A stretch of DNA of 51,476 bases from Clostridiales bacterium COT073_COT-073 (GCA_003858485.1 RQYD01000025.1:1-51476), one strand, 5' to 3'. Shown: positions 7,773 through 16,781, counted from the stretch's first letter. Made by a program: numbers and translations. The notes: a model not told the origin generated them from the sequence alone.

Positions 7773-9488
7773 ATGAAGGGAACAATGCGGAAATGGTTGG
7801 GACTGGGATTGGCAGTGATCATGTTAATTAGTTTAAGCGGGTGTGGACCGACCAAGGAGCAAAAACCGGCGGACACCGGTCAGCCGGCAGAAACCGGTAA
7901 GCCGGCAGATACACCGGCCAAAGAGGAAAAGCCGGGGAATACGGAAGCTGCCCCGTCAGCAGAACAAGTATTAAAAATATCGATCAGGAATGAGCCGGGA
8001 GCCTTGGATCCTTGGTTTAACAACAATGGAGAAGCATCCAGCATTATGGTGGCATTGCATGAACCATTGCTGCGGCCGGATGGAGAAAATGGTGAAAAAT
8101 CAAAGCCGGCATTATTGGAAGAATATACATATAATGCAGATAAGACGGTTCATACCTTGAAGTTGAGAAAAGGTGCAAAATGGCAGGATGGATCGGAAGT
8201 TACAGCGGAAGACATTGTGTACAGTTTTCAGCGGGCGCTGGATGGTACACTGGCTTCAGAAAAGGCTTATCAATATTATGAAATTTTAAATGCTGAAGCA
8301 GTCTTTAAAGGCGAGAAGAAACCGGAGGAATTGGGTGTAAAACAATTAGATGGTCAAACGATTGAAATTACTACCACTTTGCCTTGTGATTATTTTGAAG
8401 AAATGCTGAAAAGTTCAGGAATGGCACCGGTGCAGAAAAAAGCAGCCGAAGAACATAAAGATTTATATGGCAGTGAAGTTGAAAAAATTGTTGCTTCCGG
8501 TCCCTTTAAATTAACAGAATGGACTCATAAAAATTCAATGGTGCTGGAAAGAAACGAAAACTATTGGGATGCCGATAATGTTAGCTTAAATAAGATTGAA
8601 ATTACCATTACCAATGATGCCAATTCAATTATTGGAATGTACCAAAATCAGGAACTGAGCCTGATGCGTTTGGGCAGTGATTTACTGGAGAAATATAAGG
8701 ATGCCAAAGGATTTTCTACTCACAAACGCCTGAAAGTAACATTTATTGAGTTTAACCCCAGAAATGAATTTTTAAGCAATATTAAAATCAGGGAAGCGCT
8801 GTCAATTGCCTTTGACCGGAAACAATTTGCCGGAAAAATCATGAAAAATGAGAAGCTGGCGGCTTATGGATTAGTGCCTTATGGTGTTAAAGGTGAAAAA
8901 GACGGAGATTTCAGAGAACAGCAGGGTGATATGGTGGTTGATTCGGCAACGGATCCGGCGGCTTTGGAAAGAGCTAAAAAGTTACTGGAAGAAGGTTTAA
9001 AAGAATTAGGTAAAGATAAAGCTGAGCTGGAAAAAGGCTTTGTGATTCAGTGCCTGGAATTTGGTAAGCTACAGGCTCAAGCCATTCAAAATATGTGGAA
9101 AGAGAGTCTGGGCATTGAAATACCGGTGACAGTACTGGAATTTAATATTATTCTGCCAATGCTGCAAAAAGGAACCTTTGACTGTGTCATCGGTGGCGGT
9201 CAGGATTCGCCGTACCGTGATCCACAAGGTTTTATGGAATTTATCTATGCTGAAGGTAAATGGGATAATCAGGAATTTAAGCAATTGGTTGAAAAAGCTC
9301 ATAACCAGGTGGGAGATGAAAGAATTGCCAGCTGGAAGAAAATTGAAAAAATGGTATTGGATAACTTTATTTACATTCCGCAGGTTTATGCTGAAAATAA
9401 CTGGGTAGTCCAGGATAATGTGGAAGGAATCCATATTTATCCATGCGGATATGAATTTGATTATAAAGATGTTAAAATTATGAAATAA
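7773..9488 (+). CDS. oppA: Oligopeptide-binding lipoprotein (family 5 solute-binding protein)
   Basis: 571 aa, exported substrate-binding protein of the importer. The signal peptide has basic residues (Lys2, Arg6, Lys7), a hydrophobic core (8-20) and the lipobox LSGC with lipidated Cys24. Residues 25-65 are a low-complexity Pro/Thr/Glu/Lys linker with imperfect ADTG/AETG repeats that would hold the domain off the membrane. The SBP_bac_5 domain follows, with ALDPWF, the TVHTLKLRKGAKWQDG region and SGPFKLTEW. It ends with the usual basic tail. AGGAGG and a GAAAGG sequence lie before the start. It is followed by the tandem repeat block, which may reduce read-through into the peptidase genes. Confidence 0.93.
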   Translation: MKGTMRKWLGLGLAVIMLISLSGCGPTKEQKPADTGQPAETGKPADTPAKEEKPGNTEAAPSAEQVLKISIRNEPGALDPWFNNNGEASSIMVALHEPLLRPDGENGEKSKPALLEEYTYNADKTVHTLKLRKGAKWQDGSEVTAEDIVYSFQRALDGTLASEKAYQYYEILNAEAVFKGEKKPEELGVKQLDGQTIEITTTLPCDYFEEMLKSSGMAPVQKKAAEEHKDLYGSEVEKIVASGPFKLTEWTHKNSMVLERNENYWDADNVSLNKIEITITNDANSIIGMYQNQELSLMRLGSDLLEKYKDAKGFSTHKRLKVTFIEFNPRNEFLSNIKIREALSIAFDRKQFAGKIMKNEKLAAYGLVPYGVKGEKDGDFREQQGDMVVDSATDPAALERAKKLLEEGLKELGKDKAELEKGFVIQCLEFGKLQAQAIQNMWKESLGIEIPVTVLEFNIILPMLQKGTFDCVIGGGQDSPYRDPQGFMEFIYAEGKWDNQEFKQLVEKAHNQVGDERIASWKKIEKMVLDNFIYIPQVYAENNWVVQDNVEGIHIYPCGYEFDYKDVKIMK

Positions 9489-9492
9489 TAAG

Positions 9493-9765
9493 CGGTAAAT
9501 ACCGGATTTTGCCAGTGATAGCCCAAAATTTATCAGCATGGCAGAGCAGGCAGATGATCGGCTTTGCGGATTGCCGGTGGGTTACGGTAAAGGTCGGAGT
9601 TTTGTTGGTGATAGCCCAAAGTTTGCTGGTATGGCAGCAGGTGGCTAAGCCTTTGTGGATTGGCGGAGGGTTACGGTAAATACCGGATTTTGCCGGTGAT
9701 AGCCCAAAATTTATCAGCATGGCAGAGCAGGCAGATGATCGGCTTTGCGGATTGCCAGCAGGCTA
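9493..9765 (+). repeat. Three-unit tandem repeat (about 92/89/92 bp) between the lipoprotein and aminopeptidase genes
   Basis: Units start at 9493, 9585 and 9674, each with CGGTAAA. Units 1 and 3 are almost identical; unit 2 is diverged but keeps GTGATAGCCCAAA and GGTTACGG landmarks. The array fills most of the 329-nt gap 9489-9817. It ends at a 14-nt sequence (9766-9779) identical to the right terminus of the element at 14513-14754. No open frame in it has coding character. Role unknown; read-through control or a recombination scar are possible. Confidence 0.85.
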
Positions 9766-9817
9766 TGGGAAAGTTGAGTTAATAAAATAAAATTTTAAAA
9801 ATCATGGGAGAAAGAAA

Positions 9818-11623
9818 ATGCAAAATGGATCGAAGTACCGGTTTCAGTGGCAGCTTTCTCCCATCTATGAGAAATCGGAAATGAATCCGCAAGTTGCCTT
9901 TACTAAGTGGGGGGACAAAGGACCTTTACTGGCGGCAATGGAAGTGGAAGGAAAAAGTAGATGGGAAAAGGACTGTCTGAGGGATGGTCAAAACCGGGAC
10001 CAGCTTTTAGCCAAAAGACAGGAGCTGATAACAAGCGGGGCGGCCTATCCGGAAATAGAGAAAAGCTGGCAGGAGTATTGCCGGCAAAGACGACTGGCGG
10101 CTGTTAAAGATGAAGTACGGCAATGGGTTGTTGCAGGCACGAAGAATACGTATGAACAAATTTTAAAGCAGGCGGAGCCGGAAAATTTAGACTGGCTGGC
10201 CGATTATCAATTGCCGATTGCCCAGGCAGAAATTGATATGTGTAAATTTTGGTTTGCCCAGCCGTTGGCCCGATTAAGGGACATGGCCGGGCATATTGTG
10301 GCAGCGTTTTTACATGGTTTTATCAGTCAAAGTCGTGAGCGGGGCCAGCGCCGGCGAGTTCGTTTTTATTATCAGGTAGGACAGGAGGCTTTGGCCAAAG
10401 AGGTGGTACTGGCTATGCAGGAAAAGGGATTAGTGCCGGTGATTACCTGTCCGAAATCGATGTTTGGGCGCAATCAGTTTGCCGTTGATCATCAATTTGA
10501 TTTGTATCGCCAGCTTTCAGCGACGGAAGTGACGGAACTGATTACCGCTTATCAGGAGACTTTAGCGGCTAATGCTGAGGAATTACGGGATACTTGCGGT
10601 ATGATCGGGATTGATCAGTTTGGCCAAAAGCCGGAAACGATCATACCGGCGACTCATAGTTTGCAGCTTGATTCCCGGGAAATGGAGCTGTTTTATCAGC
10701 TGCAACTGGAAAAAATGAAAGCGGAGGCGGAATATGTTAAACCGTCCGAGCTGTCATTTTGTAAAATTACTTTTCCTAATTTACTGCTGGAAGAGCAATT
10801 TCCGGAATTATTTGAAAAATTTTTTGCTCTCAATTTGATGGATTCGACAGAATATGAATGGGAGCAGCAGAAGTTGATAGATGCTATGGACTTATGTGAA
10901 AAAATAGAAATTAAAGGGATTGAGGGAAATCAGACGGATTTGACAGTTCAGTTGTTTGCGATTAAAGACCCGGTCAGTCAAACTAAATTTTTAAATTGTG
11001 GCGGAGATTTAAACATTCCCTTTGGCGAAGTCTTTACTACTCCCAAATTAAAGGGAACAGAAGGAATTTTACATATTCCGCACATTTGCTTAAAAGGAGT
11101 TTTTTACCATAACTTATTTTTGCAAATCAAGGATGGAATTATTTTAAAGGCTGATTGTGATGAGGGCGAAGATTATATCAAAAAAAATCTGTTGCAAAAC
11201 AGGGAACAGGTTGGATTTGGCGAATTTGCCATTGGGACCAATACTTATGCCGCCACTTTAACCGAGCAGTATCAACTGGATGAGCGCTTGCCGATTTTGA
11301 TTTATGAGAAAACCGGACCGCATTTGGCTGTTGGCGATTCCTGCTTTGCCCGGGCAGAGGACAGACCGATTTATAATATGTATGATCATAAGGAAATGGT
11401 TTGCCGGGAAAATGAAGCCCCTTATTTTAATGGACCAAGCCGGCAATATTATGGTTTTCATACAGATATTACCCTGCCTTATCATCAGATTTTATATTTA
11501 CGCGGGCGGACGAAAACCGGCGAGTTGATTCCGATTATTGAAAATGGACGCTTTGTATTGGCCGGAATTGACAAATTAAATCAAGGATTTGCAGGTATCG
11601 GAGATGGGAGGCAAGTGCAATGA
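9818..11623 (+). CDS. M29-type (thermophilic) aminopeptidase
   Basis: 601 aa, probable cytosolic metallo-aminopeptidase that removes N-terminal residues from imported peptides. The C-terminal two thirds match M29: FGEVFTTPK with Glu404, FGEFAIGTN with Glu469, HLAVG with His502 and the His548-x-Asp550 pair in FHTDI. Their spacing resembles the dinuclear metal site of AmpS/AmpT. It is much longer than the usual roughly 410 residues, mostly because of an N-terminal region of about 180 residues that I do not recognise. The site GGGAGAAAG precedes the ATG. It overlaps the next gene by 4 nt (ATGA), so the two are co-translated. Confidence 0.78.
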   Translation: MQNGSKYRFQWQLSPIYEKSEMNPQVAFTKWGDKGPLLAAMEVEGKSRWEKDCLRDGQNRDQLLAKRQELITSGAAYPEIEKSWQEYCRQRRLAAVKDEVRQWVVAGTKNTYEQILKQAEPENLDWLADYQLPIAQAEIDMCKFWFAQPLARLRDMAGHIVAAFLHGFISQSRERGQRRRVRFYYQVGQEALAKEVVLAMQEKGLVPVITCPKSMFGRNQFAVDHQFDLYRQLSATEVTELITAYQETLAANAEELRDTCGMIGIDQFGQKPETIIPATHSLQLDSREMELFYQLQLEKMKAEAEYVKPSELSFCKITFPNLLLEEQFPELFEKFFALNLMDSTEYEWEQQKLIDAMDLCEKIEIKGIEGNQTDLTVQLFAIKDPVSQTKFLNCGGDLNIPFGEVFTTPKLKGTEGILHIPHICLKGVFYHNLFLQIKDGIILKADCDEGEDYIKKNLLQNREQVGFGEFAIGTNTYAATLTEQYQLDERLPILIYEKTGPHLAVGDSCFARAEDRPIYNMYDHKEMVCRENEAPYFNGPSRQYYGFHTDITLPYHQILYLRGRTKTGELIPIIENGRFVLAGIDKLNQGFAGIGDGRQVQ

Positions 11624-12804
11624 AAAGATATTTTCGCGGTAAATGGATGTATACAGCCAACGCCCGGGATGAAGTTATGGAAAATTTTATCCTGGTTGAA
11701 GAAGATGGAAAAATAACGGATATCCGGCCGGATGATGGAAAAATTCCACCGGAAGGGGAAGTCATTGATGTCCGGGACTATTATCTGATACCGGGACTGA
11801 TTGATTGTCATGTTCATTTTTTTATTGGACCGGACTGTGCGGCATTTCCGCAAAGTTCATGCCGGATTGCGGATATGATTTGCGAAGGAGCAGCTAATGC
11901 TGAAAAATTATATAAGGCCGGGATTGTTGCCTGCCGTGATTTAGGTGCTGTCGGAGGATATACCCTGGGCCTGCGCGATGCCATTAATCGTGGAATAGTC
12001 AGAGGGCCAAAAATTTTAGCTTGTGGACATGCCATTTGTGTTACCGGCGGTCATGGTCATGAGCTGTGCTATGAAATTGATGGAGCTGACAGGATGCGGC
12101 AGGCTGTTCATCAAACTATTAAAGATGGAGCCGATGTGATTAAATTGATGGCCTCAGGTGGTGTTAATTCTCCGGGACCGGAGCCGGGACCGTGTGAACT
12201 GACAGCTGCTGAAGTGAAAGCCGGTATTGAAACCGCTCATAGTATGGGCCGGAAAGTAGCCGCTCATGCTCATGGCGAAACCGCTATGCGGCTGTGTATT
12301 GAGGCCGGAGTTGATTCGATTGAACATGGCGTTTTTATGACCGAAGCCATTATGGAGCAGATGATTGCTAAGGATGTGTTTTTAGTACCCACCTTATGTG
12401 CCCCTTATTATGCGGTGACCGAAGGCATTCGCCGGGAACCGGATAATCCGGACCATAAAAAAAGTCAGGAAATTTTAGAAAGGCATCGTCAGGTTTTGAA
12501 ACGCTGTTCGGAAAAAGGGGTAAAAATTGCAATGGGGACGGATGCCGGCTGTCCTTTCAACCCTTATGAGAAAGCTGCTCATGAAATTGTGTTGATGGTC
12601 AGAGCCGGACTTTCTCCCCAGGCAGCATTAAAGGCAGCAACTGCCGGAGGCGCGGAACTGATGGGACTGGATGATTTGGGTGCTTTGGAAACTGGCCGGC
12701 GCGCCACCTTTATTTGCCTGAAAGAAAATCCGTTTGAACAAATTGAAACAGTTGATCAGATTGCCAAACTATATGCTGATGGTCAGTCGGTTTGTTTGGA
12801 TTAA
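11620..12804 (+). CDS. M38-type amidohydrolase (Xaa-Pro/Xaa-Arg dipeptidase-like)
   Basis: 394 aa TIM-barrel metal-dependent hydrolase. Metal ligands are readable: His64-x-His66 in CHVHF, candidate carboxylated Lys175 in VIKLMASGG, His216/His218 in AHAHGE, His236 in SIEHG and Asp308 in GTDAG. The KLMASGGVNSPG strand is typical of the subgroup that contains dipeptidases for Xaa-Pro, Xaa-Arg and Xaa-Lys and the imidazolonepropionase-like proteins. The peptide-import context favours a dipeptidase. It starts inside the M29 gene's stop and precedes the M3 peptidase by 12 nt. Confidence 0.82.
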   Translation: MKRYFRGKWMYTANARDEVMENFILVEEDGKITDIRPDDGKIPPEGEVIDVRDYYLIPGLIDCHVHFFIGPDCAAFPQSSCRIADMICEGAANAEKLYKAGIVACRDLGAVGGYTLGLRDAINRGIVRGPKILACGHAICVTGGHGHELCYEIDGADRMRQAVHQTIKDGADVIKLMASGGVNSPGPEPGPCELTAAEVKAGIETAHSMGRKVAAHAHGETAMRLCIEAGVDSIEHGVFMTEAIMEQMIAKDVFLVPTLCAPYYAVTEGIRREPDNPDHKKSQEILERHRQVLKRCSEKGVKIAMGTDAGCPFNPYEKAAHEIVLMVRAGLSPQAALKAATAGGAELMGLDDLGALETGRRATFICLKENPFEQIETVDQIAKLYADGQSVCLD

Positions 12805-12816
12805 AGGAGGTGTCGG

Positions 12817-14502
12817 ATGATTTCGTTTTCTGAGATTCCCTATCAGCGGATCAATATTCAAAAATTTCAAAGAAATTTTCAGGAATTATTAGCCGAGATT
12901 AAGGCAGCCGATAGTTTTGCAGCGGTCTATACGGCGGTTTTAGAAATTGACAGCCTGACAGAGCACTATAAAACTGCAGCCAATCTTTGTGAAATTCGCA
13001 ATACCATGGATACCAATGACTCCAAATATAAACAAGAAACGGAATTTTGGGCAGAAATTTCGCCTTTGTTTGAAGAGCTGCAGAATCAATTTTATGAGCA
13101 ACTCCTGCAAAGCAAATATCAGCCGGAGTTGGAAAAGTATTTGGGAGCAGAGTTTTTCCGGCGGATTAAAATGATGAAATCCGAATTTTCAGAGGAAATT
13201 CTGGCACTGATGCAGGAAGAGAATCAGTACTCGATGGATTATACCAATTTAACTGCCAATTTATCGGTGATGATTGACGGCCAGCCAAGGCCTTTGTCCT
13301 ATTTGGCCAAACAAGCGGCGGATGGTGACAGACAGGTTCGTTCCGACTGTAATCGTCGGCTGGAGGAATGCTGGTCTGCCATTGGTCATGAACTTGATCA
13401 GATTTTTGACCGATTGGTGCAGGTCAGGCATCAAATTGCCCAAAAATCGGGCTATCAAAGTTATACCGATTTATCTTATCAAAGACGGGGACGGACCAGT
13501 TATGGTAAAAGTCAGGTAGCAACTTTGCGGCAGGCGATTAAGCAGCAGATTGTTCCGATTTTGCAACAGCTTTATGAAAAACAAAGCCAGGAACAAAAGC
13601 TGGATATTTTATATCATTATGATGAAGATTTTTCAGGAGTTAAACTAACGCCGCGTGAAGATATTGTTGAGGCCTTTATTCCGGTTTACCGGGAATTGTC
13701 GCCGGAAACAGATATTTATTATCAGGATTTAATGGAAGCCGGATTTTATGATGTGGACCTGCGGCCGGGTAAAATTATGGGCGCTTACTGTAATATGCTG
13801 GGGCGATACCGGCTGCCATTCATCTTTGAAACCTATAATGCCACTTTTGGAGCGGTCAAAACATTTGCTCATGAAACCGGCCATGGATTTCATGCTTATT
13901 TAAATCGTGGCGAGCCGATTCAGTTTTTACAGGAATGTAGTGCGGATTTAGCGGAAATTCACTCAATGGCGATGGAATTTTTGATTTGGCCGTATTTGCA
14001 ATATATTATTCCGCCGGCACAAATGGATAATTATAAATTGCAGCATTTAAAGACGGCTTTGGCTTTTATTCCTTATGGTTGTGCTGTTGATGAATTTCAG
14101 GAAACTATTTATGATCAGCCGGATTTATCAGCTCAGGAACGGCTCAGCTTATGGCAGCGCCTGGAGAGGGAGTACTTGCCGTGGCGGCATTATGAAAATG
14201 ATATTTTCTTTGCCCGGGGCCGGTTTTGGCAAAAACAGACCCATATTTATAAATGGCCATTTTATTATATTGACTATGTTTTGGCTCAGATTTGTGCTTT
14301 TCAGGTGCATTATCAGGCCCAGGAAGATCCGGCAGCAGGCTGGCAGAATTACCGAAAAATCTTGAAGGAAAGTGCTTATCACAGCTTTTTGGATACGATT
14401 ACCCGGGCGGGATTGCAGTCGCCGTTTGCAGATGAAACGATCACTCAACTGGCTGGCCGGATTGCTGCAGAGATTAGTGTTTTAAAAGAAGATAAAAAAT
14501 AA
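12817..14502 (+). CDS. M3 family oligoendopeptidase (PepF-like)
   Basis: 561 aa cytosolic zinc endopeptidase. The active site is HETGH (352-356); the downstream glutamate in QECSADLAEIH (about Glu373) is the likely third zinc ligand. An all-helical N-terminal half containing the acidic oligoF-type region precedes it, and the usual IDYVLAQICAFQ segment follows. Length matches PepF. AGGAGGTG lies 8 nt before the start. It would cut imported oligopeptides into pieces for the M29 and M38 enzymes encoded next to it. Residue identities do not separate PepF from other M3B subgroups. Confidence 0.9.
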   Translation: MISFSEIPYQRINIQKFQRNFQELLAEIKAADSFAAVYTAVLEIDSLTEHYKTAANLCEIRNTMDTNDSKYKQETEFWAEISPLFEELQNQFYEQLLQSKYQPELEKYLGAEFFRRIKMMKSEFSEEILALMQEENQYSMDYTNLTANLSVMIDGQPRPLSYLAKQAADGDRQVRSDCNRRLEECWSAIGHELDQIFDRLVQVRHQIAQKSGYQSYTDLSYQRRGRTSYGKSQVATLRQAIKQQIVPILQQLYEKQSQEQKLDILYHYDEDFSGVKLTPREDIVEAFIPVYRELSPETDIYYQDLMEAGFYDVDLRPGKIMGAYCNMLGRYRLPFIFETYNATFGAVKTFAHETGHGFHAYLNRGEPIQFLQECSADLAEIHSMAMEFLIWPYLQYIIPPAQMDNYKLQHLKTALAFIPYGCAVDEFQETIYDQPDLSAQERLSLWQRLEREYLPWRHYENDIFFARGRFWQKQTHIYKWPFYYIDYVLAQICAFQVHYQAQEDPAAGWQNYRKILKESAYHSFLDTITRAGLQSPFADETITQLAGRIAAEISVLKEDKK

Positions 14503-14512
14503 GGTCAATAAT

Positions 14513-14754
14513 TTACTCAACTTTCCCACGTTCCTTGGAACAGTCTTTTTTAGGTGTGCAACCGCAAGCCATCTTACAAAGTAAGTGGCGAAAGGCACGT
14601 TAAATGGGTGGGAACGAAAGCAATCTTGCGAAGCAAGTTGCGATAGCGTGTGCCGCGAAAGCCATCTTACGAAGTATGTGGCGAAAGCGGTGGAACCCAT
14701 GTGCCCGCTCCTTGGAGCGGGATAGAGCCAAAAAAGACTGTGGGAAAGTTGAGT
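14513..14754. mobile_element. MITE-like element with terminal inverted repeats and an internal hairpin array
   Basis: The left end TACTCAACTTTCCCAC (14514-14529) and right end GTGGGAAAGTTGAGTA (14740-14755) are perfect inverted repeats. The match resumes inward as CAGTCTTTTTT after an 11-nt insertion on the left side. Inside are three related hairpins starting at 14568, 14620 and 14661 (GCCATCTTAC-GAA-GTATGTGGC type) and an 8-bp hairpin at 14704-14721 (CCCGCTCC/GGAGCGGG). There is no transposase frame. A right-half copy lies at 20278-20370. The element sits between two genes of the peptidase operon. Confidence 0.8.
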
Positions 14755-14778
14755 AATTGATTAGAAAGAAGGACAAAA

Positions 14779-15960
14779 ATGAGTTGTGTGTATCTGGGGA
14801 ATGGTATTTTAAAAACAATGGCTGAGCAGGGAACGATTGAAAATGGCGGAATTTTGATTGAAGATGGCCGGATCGTTTATGTTGGAGAGGCGATCATGCC
14901 GCCGGAGCCATGTATTAAGGTTGATGCCAGAGGTGGCTATATCATGCCGGGACTGATTGACGCTCATTCTCATATTGGTATATTTGAATCGGGAATCGGT
15001 GAAATGGGGGTGGATGGCAATGAAGATAACTGTGCCATTACTCCACAAATGCGCGGCATCGATGGTGTCAATCCAATGGATCCGGAATTTACCAAGGCGT
15101 ATCAAAATGGTGTGACTCTGGTAGCTACCGGACCCGGCAGTGCCAACCCGATCGGCGGGCAGTTTGCGGCTTTACATACCAGGGGTAGAACCATTGAGGA
15201 AATGTTGGTCAAAGAGCCACTGGCTATGAAAATGGCTTTTGGTGAAAATCCGAAAAAAAGTCATGGCAGCAAAGGCCGGCTGCCGGGTACCCGAATGGGA
15301 GTGGCGGCTTTGATCCGGGAAACATTATATAAGGCCAAGGAATATGCGCAAAAAAAAGAAACGGAAGGCGGTGTTTCCTTTGACCTGGGGATGGAAGCGC
15401 TGGTTCCGGTAATCAAAGGCGAGCTTTTGGTTAAGGCTCATGCTCACCGGGCGGATGATATTATGACCGCTTTGCGGATTGCCGAGGAATTTCATTTAAA
15501 AATGACGATTGAGCATTGCAGTGAGGGACATTTGCTGGCGGAAGAACTGGCGGCCAAGGGAAATATGGTTATTTTGGGGCCATATCTGGGCTTTCCCCAT
15601 AAGAATGAGGTAATTTGGCGGGATGAGGCGGCGGCCGGAATTTTGGAAAAAGCCGGAGTGGAGCTGGCGATCATGACTGATTTACCGGCCATGCATGAGG
15701 AGAGCTTACGAATATCGGCCGGCCTTTGCCATCAAAAAGGGTTATCGGAAGAAGGAGCATTCCGGGCAATTACTATTTATGCCGCCAAAAGTTTGGGTTT
15801 GGATCAGCAATATGGATCATTGGAAGTAGGTAAGGCAGCCGATATTGTCATATTTGATAAAAATCCGATTACATGCCTGGAGGCGAAATGTATTTTTACT
15901 ATGATTGAGGGACAGTGTGTGTTTAGTTGCGAAGAAATCGGAAAGGAGATATTATTATGA
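14779..15960 (+). CDS. Amidohydrolase family protein (imidazolonepropionase-like)
   Basis: 393 aa TIM-barrel amidohydrolase. It has the N-terminal beta-sandwich, the His63-x-His65 metal motif in DAHSH, then KAHAHRADD, TIEHCSEGH and MTDLPAMHE, which supply the other expected metal or substrate ligands. The C-terminal LGLDQQYGSLEVGKAADIVIF segment is typical. It differs from the first amidohydrolase (no KLMASGG strand), so the two are not recent duplicates. The ribosome site AAGAAGGA lies 25 nt or less after the MITE-like element. The stop overlaps the next gene's start (ATGA). Substrate unknown; hydrolysis of a dipeptide or cyclic amide is inferred from context. Confidence 0.82.
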   Translation: MSCVYLGNGILKTMAEQGTIENGGILIEDGRIVYVGEAIMPPEPCIKVDARGGYIMPGLIDAHSHIGIFESGIGEMGVDGNEDNCAITPQMRGIDGVNPMDPEFTKAYQNGVTLVATGPGSANPIGGQFAALHTRGRTIEEMLVKEPLAMKMAFGENPKKSHGSKGRLPGTRMGVAALIRETLYKAKEYAQKKETEGGVSFDLGMEALVPVIKGELLVKAHAHRADDIMTALRIAEEFHLKMTIEHCSEGHLLAEELAAKGNMVILGPYLGFPHKNEVIWRDEAAAGILEKAGVELAIMTDLPAMHEESLRISAGLCHQKGLSEEGAFRAITIYAAKSLGLDQQYGSLEVGKAADIVIFDKNPITCLEAKCIFTMIEGQCVFSCEEIGKEILL

Positions 15961-16673
15961 AACATATTAAAATTGCAGCCGGTCTGGCGCATGTCAGTTA
16001 TGCCAGAATTGCCGATAAGGTGATCGAGGCTGATCAGGCAGGAGCCGATTATATTCATTCGGACGCAGCGGATATGTATGATTTAAAAAATATGCAGTTA
16101 ATGGGCGGCCCGCAAATTATTGCCGGTATTCGGGAAGTTACCGATAAACCGGTGGAATGCCATATTTACACGGTTGATTGTGATCGCTTATTTGTAGAAA
16201 AGCTGGCAGCAGCCAAATGCAGTATGTTGATTGTGCCGGCAGAGCATTTTATTGGAGCGCCATTAGCGTATTTGATTAATTATTGCCGGGAATTTGGCAT
16301 GAAGATCGGTTTGGCGGTGGGTTGCTATACTCCGCTCTCCTTTGTGGAGGAATCCATTTATGATATTGACCGTTTGCATATTGTTACGCATGGTGTTGAT
16401 GAAACGGATGGGCAGGATAATTGGGGCTGGCGGAAGTCAGTGCCGGATATGATCCGGCGGGCCAGAAAAATGATAGATGAGAAAAATCCACGCTGTGAGC
16501 TGGCGATTGACGGAGGATTGCGTTTTGACAATATGGAACCGTTAATTGCCTGCAATCCTGATGTCATTGCTTTATCGTCAGCTATCTTTAAAGATCCGGA
16601 CGGCATTACCGCCGGTGTTCAAAAATGCCGGAAAGCCATTGATGAAGCGGCGCGCAAATTTAATTTGGAATAG
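15957..16673 (+). CDS. Ribulose-phosphate 3-epimerase-like TIM-barrel protein
   Basis: 238 aa. The fold signature matches the RPE superfamily: IAAGLAHVSYARI at the first strand, YIHSDAADMYD (compare HxDxMDG of RPE), ECHIYTVD, LAIDGGLRFDN and a phosphate-site-like ALSSAIFKDPD near the C-terminus. The canonical RPE motif is altered, so the substrate may not be ribulose 5-phosphate. The start at 15957 has GGAAAGGAG before it and overlaps the preceding stop by 4 nt; the longer in-frame ORF to 15927 lacks a site. Being the last gene of a peptide operon is unusual for this fold. Confidence 0.7.
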   Translation: MKHIKIAAGLAHVSYARIADKVIEADQAGADYIHSDAADMYDLKNMQLMGGPQIIAGIREVTDKPVECHIYTVDCDRLFVEKLAAAKCSMLIVPAEHFIGAPLAYLINYCREFGMKIGLAVGCYTPLSFVEESIYDIDRLHIVTHGVDETDGQDNWGWRKSVPDMIRRARKMIDEKNPRCELAIDGGLRFDNMEPLIACNPDVIALSSAIFKDPDGITAGVQKCRKAIDEAARKFNLE

Positions 16674-16680
16674 TTGATGA

Positions 16681-16781
16681 CGGGGCTGTTGCAAAATACA
16701 GATTTTACACAAGATATTGCGGTAAAACATAGGAATTTTACCTTACATCTTGTGTGAAAATCTTAAAATGCAACAGCCCCG
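16681..16781. mobile_element. MITE-like inverted-repeat element, GGGCTGTTGCA family, copy 1
   Basis: 101 bp, starting CGGGGCTGTTGCA and ending TGCAACAGCCCCG, with longer imperfect pairing inside (ACACAAGAT against ATCTTGTGT). A related copy lies at 29938-30029. The termini resemble ends of known IS families by memory, but no transposase is present. It sits between convergent genes and could fold as a terminator. The gap 16674-17027 otherwise holds only the hairpin at 16873-16910. Confidence 0.75.

Noticed and set aside
9478-9720. Small minus-strand ORF with repeated HADKFWAIT-like sequence
   Set aside because: It is a translation of the tandem repeat units, lacks a ribosome site and lies opposite the operon.
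9493-9765. CRISPR-like array
   Set aside because: Units of about 90 bp are repeated along their full length without unique spacers, and no cas genes are present.
16681-16781. Simple intrinsic terminator
   Set aside because: A related copy at 29938-30029 with the same ends and interior makes a mobile element a better description, although it may also terminate transcription.
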